From contig CACZSA010000340.1 in NCBI GenBank assembly GCA_902783705.1, positions 1 through 7,164 of the forward strand: a DNA stretch of 7,164 bases. The letters run 5' to 3'. The stretch comes from an uncultured Ruminococcus sp. GTDB lineage: Bacteria > Bacillota > Clostridia > Oscillospirales > CAG-272. How positions within the stretch are numbered: the first letter of the stretch is position 1; every line of letters starts with the position of its first letter. The notes beneath the pieces were generated by a model that saw only the letters and a list, made by a program, of their open reading frames with translations, was not told where the DNA came from and ran no database searches. The position numbers were made by a program, and so were the translations under genes. Positions 1 to 6,800 of this stretch are shown here, in pieces.

Positions 1-1537
1 CGTGGACCACGGCAAGAGCACCGTCATCGGACGCCTCCTCGCCGACACGCACACCCTCCCCGACGGCAAGATCGAGGGCATCCGGGAGCTCTGCCGGAGA
101 ACGGGAAAGCCGTTTGAATACGCCTTTCTCCTCGACGCCCTGAAGGACGAGCGCGCGCAGGGCATCACGATCGACACGGCCCGCTGCTTCTTCGAGACGG
201 AGAAGCGGAAGTACATCATCATCGATGCGCCCGGGCACATCGAATTCCTCAAGAACATGATCACCGGGGCCTCCCGCGCGGACGCCGCCCTGCTCGTGAT
301 CGACGCGGCGGAGGGGATCTGCGAGAACTCCCGCCGCCACGGATACATGCTCGAGATGCTCGGCATCACGCAGATCGCCGTGCTTGTGAACAAGATCGAC
401 CTGGTGAACTACGACCGCGCGGTCTACGACGGGATCGTGCGGGATTACACGGAATTTCTCCACTCCATCGGGATCACCCCGGCGGCGTTCATTCCGGTCT
501 CCGCGATGGAGGGGGACAACATCGCCTCCCATTCGGAGCGGACCCCGTGGTATGACGGCGCGGACGTGCTCGAGGAGCTTGACCGCTTCGAGGGCGGGGA
601 TCACGAGGACAACAAGCCCCTGCGCATCCCGGTCGAGGACGTCTACAAATTCACCGAAGGCGGGGACGACCGCCGCATCGTCGCGGGACTCTGTGAATCC
701 GGCTCCCTCCGGGCGGGCGACGAGGTTGTCTTCTATCCGTCCGGCAAATCCGCCCGCGTGAAGACGCTCGAGGAGTGGTTCATGGACGCGGACTCCGCCC
801 GCCGACCGACGGAATTCTCGCGCGGCAAGTCCTGCGGCTTCACGATGGAGACGCAGATCTACGTCCGGCGCGGGGAGATCGCCTGCAAATCCGGCGAGGA
901 ACCGCCCGCCGTGGGACGCACCTTCCGCGCGAGCATGTTCTGGCTCGGGAAATCTCCCCTCGTGACGGGGAAGGAATACATCCTCAAGTCCTGCACGGCG
1001 AAAACCGTCTGCCGCATCGCCGAGATCCACTCGGTCCTCGACGCCGCATCGCTCGAGAAGACGACGGGGGCAAAGCAGGCGAACAAGCACGACATCGCCG
1101 ACTGCACCATCGTCTGCGAGCGCGAGATCGCCTTTGACATCGGCGCGAATCTTCCGGCGACGGGACGCTTCGTGATCGTCGACAACTACGAGATCTCGGG
1201 CGGCGGGATCATCACCGAGGTCCTCCCGGACGACGAGGGGATCCGCGGCTCGTCCGCTGCCGTCACGCCCGCCGAACGCGCAAAATACCTGCGCCAGAAG
1301 CCGCTCACCGTGTCCGTTCCGGACGAGGAAACAGGCAAGGCACTGGAACGCGCGCTGTTCGAGGAGGGCCGGATCGCCTATTACGCGCCGCGTCTCTCGG
1401 ACGAGCAGAAGAGCTCGCTCCTCGCGGCGGGGCTGATCGTGCTCACCTCCGGCGACGGCGAGGTGGAGGCGTCGGGATCCCTCGCGGACGACATGACCGA
1501 GATCCTGCTCGCGTCCGACAACGCGCTTGAAGTCTGA
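1..1537 (+). CDS. cysN: Sulfate adenylyltransferase subunit 1 (CysN-type GTPase) with degenerate APS-kinase-like tail, 5' partial
   Basis: This is the large, GTP-hydrolysing subunit of the CysD/CysN ATP sulfurylase, which makes adenosine 5'-phosphosulfate (APS) from ATP and sulfate in the cytoplasm. The window starts inside the P-loop: base 1 ends the preceding codon and the visible protein begins VDHGKST, so the GTG at position 2 is an internal valine, not a start. Over 511 visible residues I see G1 (VDHGKST, 1-7), G2 (QGITID, 53-58), G3 (DAPGH, 75-79), G4 (NKID, 130-133) and G5-like VSAMEGDN (166-173), followed by the CysN-typical PWYDG (182-186). EF-Tu-like beta-barrel domains follow to about residue 410. 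After that, residues 421-511 resemble pieces of the APS kinase found in CysNC/NodQ fusions, but the kinase P-loop is missing. The stop is TGA at 1535-1537. CysD should lie just upstream. Identification as CysN-family is secure; sulfate activation as the role is inferred from the family. Confidence 0.93.
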   Translation, partial: VDHGKSTVIGRLLADTHTLPDGKIEGIRELCRRTGKPFEYAFLLDALKDERAQGITIDTARCFFETEKRKYIIIDAPGHIEFLKNMITGASRADAALLVIDAAEGICENSRRHGYMLEMLGITQIAVLVNKIDLVNYDRAVYDGIVRDYTEFLHSIGITPAAFIPVSAMEGDNIASHSERTPWYDGADVLEELDRFEGGDHEDNKPLRIPVEDVYKFTEGGDDRRIVAGLCESGSLRAGDEVVFYPSGKSARVKTLEEWFMDADSARRPTEFSRGKSCGFTMETQIYVRRGEIACKSGEEPPAVGRTFRASMFWLGKSPLVTGKEYILKSCTAKTVCRIAEIHSVLDAASLEKTTGAKQANKHDIADCTIVCEREIAFDIGANLPATGRFVIVDNYEISGGGIITEVLPDDEGIRGSSAAVTPAERAKYLRQKPLTVSVPDEETGKALERALFEEGRIAYYAPRLSDEQKSSLLAAGLIVLTSGDGEVEASGSLADDMTEILLASDNALEV

Positions 1538-1542
1538 ATCCG

Positions 1543-1548
1543 AGGAGG
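1543..1548 (+). promoter_or_regulatory. Ribosome binding site of the GH5-like gene
   Basis: A consensus AGGAGG lies 9 nt before the ATG at 1558, in the 20-bp gap after the cysN stop. It fixes the start of the downstream gene. With no promoter or terminator in the gap, it supports translation from a shared mRNA. Confidence 0.85.
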
Positions 1549-1557
1549 TTAAATCCA

Positions 1558-2733
1558 ATGAAACCCTTGAACGACTACCGCTTTCTCCGCGGCGTGAACT
1601 ACGGCTTCCCGGCTGACGAGGAACAGCTCCGCCGCGAGCTCTCCTACGGACGCCGCGTGAACCTCAACGCCCTGCGCGTCTGGCTGAGCTTCCACGCGTG
1701 GGAGCGCGAGGGGGAAGAGTATGTAAACCGTCTCGTCCATTCCATCCGGATCGCGTACGAATGCGGCTATCAGACCATGCCGATCCTCTTCAACGGGAAC
1801 GGCGAGAACTCCGCCACCCTCCCCCGCGACCGCTGGCCCGCGATGGAGCGCTATGTCGCCGAAATCGTCACGGCCCTGCGCGGCGAACCGGGACTGCTCA
1901 TGTGGGACGTGATGAACGAGCCGCTCTGCTGCTGGTGGATCAACGGCTGCGAGGACGCGGAGGAGAAGGCCCGACGATGCGAAACCGTCTGGGAATTCCT
2001 GCGCCACTTCATCCCCTGCGTCCGCGCGCACGACATGACGAACGCCGTCACCGTCGGCTACACGACCGCGTGGGAGGCAGACGATTCGATCAACATGCTC
2101 ACGGACGTCGTCACCTTCCACGATTACAGCCCGACCCGCGCCGTCATCGAGGCGAACTTCGCGCGCGCGGCGGAGATCGGACGCAAGTTCGGTCAGCCCG
2201 TGATCCAGACGGAGACCGGCTGCCTCGCGCGGTGCAATCCCTACGACATGACGCTCGAGACCTGCGAGAAATTCGGCATGGGCTGGTTCGTCTTTGAGCT
2301 GATGATCCACGGGCGCTGCGACTCCGAGCACGGCGTCTTCTATCCCGACGGCACCGTGCGGGATCCCGCGACGATCTCCGCGATGATGGGATGCTACCGC
2401 TGCCGCGATCTCGACACGATCATCGTGCCCGTTCCGAACCGCGAGGGTCACGCCGCCCGCGCCATCGACGGGATCAGGCGGGCCCTGACGGAGTACACCG
2501 ACGACGCCTTCGACTACCGCCCGTCCGATATCGGGAAGCTCCTCGAGGCGTGCGAGGTCGCGGCAAACCTCCTCGAATGCTGCGATCTCGTCCCGATGGC
2601 GACTCCGCCGACGGCGACCATCCTCGCGTGGAGACGCCTTGTCGAAGCCGGACAGAAGCCTGTGCTCGGGGAGGTCCGCGCCTTTGCGTACAACCTCGCG
2701 AAGACCCTGCGTGAGCTCTGCCAGATCCTTTGA
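1558..2733 (+). CDS. Cytosolic GH5-like (clan GH-A) glycoside hydrolase
   Basis: This 391-residue protein is a probable retaining glycoside hydrolase with a TIM-barrel fold. The visible signature is clan GH-A: R40 in NALRVW, the acid/base Glu E121 in WDVMNEP (116-122), H188 and Y190 in TFHDY, the likely nucleophile E219 in IQTETG, and W243 in MGWFVF. The 98-residue gap between the two glutamates suits family 5. I see no clear equivalent of the His that GH5 enzymes usually carry at the end of strand 3; FNGNGEN (78-84) stands there. There is no signal peptide and there are 16 cysteines, so the enzyme should be intracellular. Residues from about 292 to 391 look helical and lie beyond the barrel; I do not recognise this extension. 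Substrate is unknown: a beta-mannoside, beta-glucoside or beta-xyloside is possible. The nearby alpha-mannosidase makes mannose-containing oligosaccharides attractive. The gene follows cysN by 20 bp and is closed by a terminator. Confidence 0.82.
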   Translation: MKPLNDYRFLRGVNYGFPADEEQLRRELSYGRRVNLNALRVWLSFHAWEREGEEYVNRLVHSIRIAYECGYQTMPILFNGNGENSATLPRDRWPAMERYVAEIVTALRGEPGLLMWDVMNEPLCCWWINGCEDAEEKARRCETVWEFLRHFIPCVRAHDMTNAVTVGYTTAWEADDSINMLTDVVTFHDYSPTRAVIEANFARAAEIGRKFGQPVIQTETGCLARCNPYDMTLETCEKFGMGWFVFELMIHGRCDSEHGVFYPDGTVRDPATISAMMGCYRCRDLDTIIVPVPNREGHAARAIDGIRRALTEYTDDAFDYRPSDIGKLLEACEVAANLLECCDLVPMATPPTATILAWRRLVEAGQKPVLGEVRAFAYNLAKTLRELCQIL

Positions 2734-2753
2734 ATTCGAATCCATACAGTCAG

Positions 2754-2788
2754 AGAGGGACAGTCCGAACGGGACCGTCCCTCTTTTT
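2754..2788 (+). terminator. Intrinsic terminator after the cysN/GH5-like pair
   Basis: AGAGGGAC (2754-2761) pairs perfectly with GTCCCTCT (2777-2784). Inside it, after an A/C mismatch, GTCC (2763-2766) pairs with GGAC (2772-2775) around a 5-nt loop. A run of five T (2784-2788) follows, starting 20 bp after the GH5-like stop. On the other strand the hairpin is followed by mixed sequence with no T run, so it should act poorly for the convergent DUF11 gene. Confidence 0.88.
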
Positions 2789-2806
2789 GTGCTTGTTTGC
2801 CGGTCG

Positions 2807-3670
2807 TCAGATCACGCCGGAGACCGTGAGGGTCGCCGTGCCGGGATCGACGGTCCAGACGCCGGTCGCGGGATCCTGCGCATAGGAAGCGCCCGGGATC
2901 GTGAGGGTGCCCGCCGCCGTGGCGAATTCCCCGGTGGTCCCGTCGTAGGTGTATTGCGCGGGCGTCAGGGGGGTGCCGTTCAGCGTGACGGCGAGATCCG
3001 TGAGGATCGGGCTGAAGGTGTCATGGATCACGACATTGTCCTCCGCCGTCGTCTCCGCGCCCGTGTTCTGCACCTCGAACGTGTAGGTCACGCGGCTGTT
3101 CTCGGTGACGACCGCCGGGTTGACGCTCTTGACAATCGAGAGGTCCGCCGCAGTCCCTGCCGTGACGACTGCCGTGTCTGTGACCTCGCCTGTGACGCCG
3201 GGACCCGTGACCGCCGCCGTGTTCTCGATCTGTCCGTCTGCCCCGAGCGGCGCGTATTCGTTCGCGTCGGCGAGGTAGACGAGCGTGGTGACGCCGTTTG
3301 CCGGGACGTCGATCCCCGTGACCGTGAGAGACTGTCCGGCGGTCACCGTCGGCGCGGGTCCCTCGGCTCCGTCCGTGAAGACCCGCGCAGATCCGTCGAC
3401 ATAGGTGAGCGGGACCACGGTGATCCGCTCGATGATCTCGCCGTCCGTCTCATACGCGCCGAGATCGTCCGTGACGGTGAGCCCGGTGAGCGGGGTGTCG
3501 CCCGTGTTCCGGATGTTCACGACGTAGGTGATCCGGCTGCCGGGCGTATAGCTCGCGGGCGTCGCGGTCTTGACGATCCCGACGGCCTCCACGATCTCGC
3601 CCGTGGTGATGTTCGAGGCGCGGGTGACGCCGCCGAACGTGATGGTGGCCTGATTCTGGAAGATTGCCAT
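2807..3670 (-). CDS. DUF11 two-repeat protein without signal peptide
   Basis: This 287-residue protein is built from two DUF11-type beta-sandwich repeats. Repeat 1 begins near residue 27 (VEAVGIVKTATPASYTPGS) and carries ITYVVNIRNTG then LTVTDDLG. Repeat 2 begins near 175 (ADLSIVKSVNPAVVTENS) and carries VTYTFEVQNTG then VVIHDTF. A short N-terminal segment, NQATITFGG, precedes them. The chosen start (MAIFQ) has AAAGGA 8 nt upstream. An in-frame ATG 14 codons earlier (3710-3712) would add an arginine-rich stretch and has no well-placed RBS. The protein has no cysteine, no signal peptide, no membrane segment and no LPxTG or other anchor, and it stops right after repeat 2. I recall similar stand-alone proteins from Clostridia, function unknown. 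DUF11 is usually found in secreted or surface proteins, so this one is either cytoplasmic or assembled by another route; a spore-surface role is only a guess. It is divergent from the mannosidase gene. Confidence 0.85.
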   Translation of the reverse strand: MAIFQNQATITFGGVTRASNITTGEIVEAVGIVKTATPASYTPGSRITYVVNIRNTGDTPLTGLTVTDDLGAYETDGEIIERITVVPLTYVDGSARVFTDGAEGPAPTVTAGQSLTVTGIDVPANGVTTLVYLADANEYAPLGADGQIENTAAVTGPGVTGEVTDTAVVTAGTAADLSIVKSVNPAVVTENSRVTYTFEVQNTGAETTAEDNVVIHDTFSPILTDLAVTLNGTPLTPAQYTYDGTTGEFATAAGTLTIPGASYAQDPATGVWTVDPGTATLTVSGVI

Positions 3671-3678
3671 TTTTCCGG

Positions 3679-3684
3679 TCCTTT
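3679..3684 (-). promoter_or_regulatory. Ribosome binding site of the DUF11 gene
   Basis: Read on the minus strand, AAAGGA lies 8 nt before the ATG at 3668-3670. It favours MAIFQ over the in-frame ATG at 3710-3712. Confidence 0.7.
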
Positions 3685-3738
3685 CCGGACTGCGTGAAGC
3701 AGCCCGCCGCATTTCGGAGGGCGGGAGATGCCCCCGTT

Positions 3739-3746
3739 CCTCCTCT
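3739..3746 (-). promoter_or_regulatory. Unused Shine-Dalgarno-like AGAGGAGG in the DUF11 leader
   Basis: The minus strand carries a textbook AGAGGAGG here, but no ATG, GTG or TTG lies 5-12 nt downstream. The next in-frame ATG (3710-3712) is 26 nt away and the preferred start is 68 nt away. GGAGG followed by GGGGC could pair with the GCCCTCC about 16 nt further along the leader RNA (minus strand, about 3722-3716), enclosing a hairpin. It may be a leader structure or a chance purine run. Confidence 0.3.
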
Positions 3747-3794
3747 TTCAGGATATGCGCGGCAGGGTCCGGGCGTTCTCTTTCGATACATTTT

Positions 3795-3822
3795 TTAACT
3801 TTCGCTAAATTGTTAATATAAT
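3795..3822 (+). promoter_or_regulatory. Candidate upstream promoter (P1) for the mannosidase gene
   Basis: A perfect TATAAT (3817-3822) sits 16 bp after TTAACT (3795-3800), a 4/6 match to TTGACA, in the only AT-rich stretch of the window (about 3785-3835). AATTGT occurs twice around it, at 3808-3813 and 3820-3825, 12 bp apart. A start of transcription near 3829 would give a leader of about 65 nt. The AT-rich stretch probably also serves the divergent DUF11 gene, but I found no convincing minus-strand -35/-10 pair. Confidence 0.4.
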
Positions 3823-3837
3823 TGTCACCATTTCCTT

Positions 3838-3869
3838 CCCGGATTGGGGTATAATGGAGTCAATCCGGG
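3838..3869. repeat. Perfect 9-bp inverted repeat bracketing the P2 -10 box (candidate operator)
   Basis: CCCGGATTG (3838-3846) and CAATCCGGG (3861-3869) are exact reverse complements, with 14 bp between them that contain the TATAAT at 3850-3855. Arm centres are 23 bp apart, about two helical turns, so a dimeric regulator could contact both arms on one face of the DNA. A site covering -10 and the transcription start would normally be repressing. No regulator gene is visible in the window. Confidence 0.55.
3850..3855 (+). promoter_or_regulatory. Candidate -10 box (P2) of the mannosidase gene
   Basis: This is a perfect TATAAT that would start RNA near 3862, giving a leader of about 33 nt. The best -35 match upstream is TTGTCA (3822-3827, 5/6), but the gap is 22 bp, longer than the usual 16-18, and there is no TGn extended -10. 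If used, the promoter is either activator-dependent or weak. It lies inside the inverted repeat at 3838-3869. Confidence 0.5.
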
Positions 3870-3881
3870 GAACCGCCCCGG
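3865..3881 (+). other. GC-rich hairpin in the mannosidase mRNA leader
   Basis: CCGGGG (3865-3870) pairs with CCCCGG (3876-3881) around the loop AACCG. It ends 2 nt before the RBS. No T run follows, so it is not a terminator; it could stabilise the 5' end of the message or modulate ribosome access. Its left arm overlaps the right arm of the inverted repeat. Confidence 0.45.
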
Positions 3882-3883
3882 TC

Positions 3884-3889
3884 AAGGAG
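3884..3889 (+). promoter_or_regulatory. Ribosome binding site of the alpha-mannosidase gene
   Basis: AAGGAG lies 5 nt before the ATG at 3895. An overlapping ATG at 3891 is too close to be used and is in a different frame from the mannosidase. Confidence 0.8.
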
Positions 3890-3894
3890 AATGT

Positions 3895-6800
3895 ATGGAA
3901 AAGAAAAAGAAACTCTACTGCGTCGCGAACGCGCACCTCGACACCCAGTGGAACTGGACGATCCAGGACACGATCCGCGACTGCGTCAAGAGCACCCTCG
4001 AACGCAACTTCTACCTCATGGACAAGTATCCACACTACCGGATGAACTTTGAGGGCGCGTTCCGCTACAAGCTGGCGAAGGAATACTATCCCGACCTTTA
4101 CGAAAAGCTGAAGGGCTACGTCGCCGAGGGCCGCTGGAACGTCGCGGGCTCCACGTGGGACGCGATGGACGCGAACGTCCCGTCCTCCGAAGCGCTCATG
4201 CGCCAGATCCTGTACGGGAACGGATTCTTTGAAAAGGAATTCGGCAAGAAGAGCACCGATATCTTCCTCACCGACTGCTTCGGCTTCCGCTATGCCCTTC
4301 CCTCCATCGAGGCGCACATGGGCCTGAACGGCTTCTCGACGCAGAAGCTCGTCTGGGGCGTCGGCTCCCCGATTTACAATGAAGACGGCTCTGTCACCCG
4401 CCCCGAACCCGAACCGCGCGACACTCCGCGTGAAGCACGCAAGCCGCGCATGGACCTCGGCAAGTGGATCGGCCCGGACGGCAAGGGCGTCGCGGTCTCC
4501 CTGCTCGAGGGCGACTACACCTACAACTTCAACAACCCGCACGGACCGGAGCACAAGCCGGACGAGCGTCCCGTCGGCGAGCGCGAGGAATATCTCCGCG
4601 CCATCGAGCACAACGAGAAATACACCGGCGTCCCGTCCCGCTCCATGTACTTCGGCACGGGCGACTACGGCGGATCCTGCAAGGAGATCTCCGCGCAGAT
4701 GCTCAACGAGGCGATCGACAAGAACGGCGAGAACCTCTACGAAGTCATCGCGGCCTCCACGGACGACATCTTCAACGACCTCACGCCCGAGGAATTCGAC
4801 GCGCTCCCGACCTATGACGGCGAGCTCCTGATCCCCCACGGCTCCGGCGCGGTCACGTCCCACACCATCAACAAGAGATGGAACCGCAAGAACGAGCTGC
4901 TCGCGGACTCCGCGGAGAGAGCGGCGGTCCTCTCGGCATGGCTCGGAGCGTCCGAATATCCCGAGGAGCGGCTTCTCACCGCATGGCAGACCTTCCTCTG
5001 GCACCAGTTCCACGACGACCTGCCCGGCACCTCCATCGCCTCGGCCTACGTCTTCACCTACAACGATTACGTCATCGCGCTGAACATGTTCGCGGCTGAG
5101 CTCACGAAGGCGGTCGGCGGCATCGCGAAGTCCCTCGACACGAACGTCCATGGCACGCCCGCCGTGGTCTACAACCCGGTCTCCGTCGAGCGCAACGACG
5201 TCGTCACCGTGAAGCCCTTCGAAACGGACAAAAAGTTCGTCCGGGTGTTCGCGCCCTGCGGATGCGAGGTCCCCGCGCAGTACGACGCCGCGTCGAAGAC
5301 CCTCAAATTCATCGCAAAGACCCCCGCGGTCTCCTGCGCCGTGTTTGACATCCAGGAATCCGACGAGCCCTCCCCGCTCACGGCCTCCGTCTGCGTCTCC
5401 GACCGCGTGATCGAGAACGAGCGGTACCGCGTCACGATCGATGAATGCGGCGACATCTGCTCCATCGTCGACAAGGCGAACGGCAACACCGAGCTTCTCT
5501 CCGCGCCCGCCGGACTCGAGATCGGCCCCGACACCTCGACCAACTGGCCTTCCTGGGAGCTCGTCTGGACGGATTCCCTCGAGGAGCCCATCCATGTGAA
5601 GGACAACGTGAAGATCGAGATCGCGGAGAACGGTCCCGCCGTCTGCGCGCTGAAGATCACCCGGACCCACGGCGGCTCCACCTTCGAGCAGACCGTGCGC
5701 CTCACCGCCGGCGGACAGCGCGTCGACGTGGAATGCAAGGTCGACTGGTTCGAGAGAGCCTCCAACCTCCGCGCCGCGTTCCCGCTCGCCGTTTCCAACC
5801 CGAAGGCCGCGTTTGACCTCGGTCTCGGCGCGATCGACTCCGGCAACACCGATTCCTTCCCGTACTATCAGCACGTCGTCCATCAGTGGGCGGATCTGAC
5901 TGCCGAGGACGGCTCCTACGGCGTCTCGATCCTCAACGACTGCAAGTACGGCATGGACAAGCCGAACGACAACACCCTCCGCCTCACCCTCATCCACACG
6001 CCGCTCGCGCAGTTCTCCCCGGATTCCGGTCAGGACTGGCAGGACATGGGTCTCAACCTTTTCACCTACTCCATCATGGGCCACAAGGGTCCCCGGACGG
6101 GCGAGACCACGAAGGAAGCCGCGGAGCTGAACCAGCCCCAGATGAGCTTCTGCACGACGAAGCACGAAGGCGCGAAGAAGGTCCTCTCCCTTGTCTCCGT
6201 CTCCGACGACGCGGCGATCATCCGCGCGGTCAAGAAGGAAGAAAAGGGCAATCGGATCATCGTCCGCGTCCAGAACACCGTCGGTCACGAGCTGAAGGAT
6301 GTCAAGCTGACCTTCGCGTCGAAGCTCGCCTCCGTCACCGAGACCAACGGCTATGAAGACGAGATCGCGCCCGTGGCGTTCGACGGCGACACCCTCACCC
6401 TCGACTTCGGCAAGTATGGCGTCCGCACCTTCGCCGTCGAGCTCGAAGCCCCGGCAGCGGCGGTCGCTCCTGTGAAGTTCGCCCCGCTCGCGCTTCCCTA
6501 CAACAAGAAGATCACCTCCTGCAACCATCATCCGGAATGCGGCGACTACGCCCAGGGCATCGCCTGCCCGAAGGAGCTCTGGGACGAGAAGATCGTCTCC
6601 TCCGGCGTCCCGTTCACCCTCGCGCCCGCGACCGAGCCGAACGCCGTCGCCTGCGCGGGCCAGACGATCGAGATCCCTGAAGGTGCGACGAGCGTCTCCA
6701 TCCTCGCGGCGTCCGGAAACGGCGACACCTGCGCGGAATTCAAGCTGGATGGCAAGGCAGTCTGCGTCGCGGTCGAGGACTTCCACGACAACGTCGGCGC

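Noticed and set aside
2..4. GTG at position 2 as the start of cysN
   Set aside because: It is the valine of the conserved GHVDHGKST P-loop; the true start lies upstream of the window.
421..1537. A complete CysNC bifunctional enzyme
   Set aside because: The C-terminal region is too short and lacks the kinase P-loop and other APS kinase motifs, so only the CysN activity can be supported.
1549..2745. A 398-codon open frame on the minus strand, opposite the GH5-like gene
   Set aside because: It is the same kind of shadow: biased composition, no recognisable domain, and the plus strand has the NEP and ETG motifs with a consensus RBS.
2639..3697. A 352-codon plus-strand frame covering the DUF11 gene
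   Set aside because: It runs through the cysteine- and leucine-rich end of the GH5-like gene, the terminator and the antisense of DUF11. It is Arg-rich and has no motif; the minus strand reads as clean DUF11 repeats.
3710..3712. Upstream in-frame ATG as the DUF11 start
   Set aside because: It would add 14 mostly polar and arginine residues with no signal-peptide character, and the nearest strong Shine-Dalgarno is 26 nt away; the MAIFQ start has AAAGGA at 8 nt.
3854..4045. Small plus-strand frame starting at the ATG inside TATAATGG
   Set aside because: Its ATG overlaps the -10 box and would lie upstream of the likely transcription start; the peptide is Ser/Thr/Arg-rich out-of-frame reading of the mannosidase.
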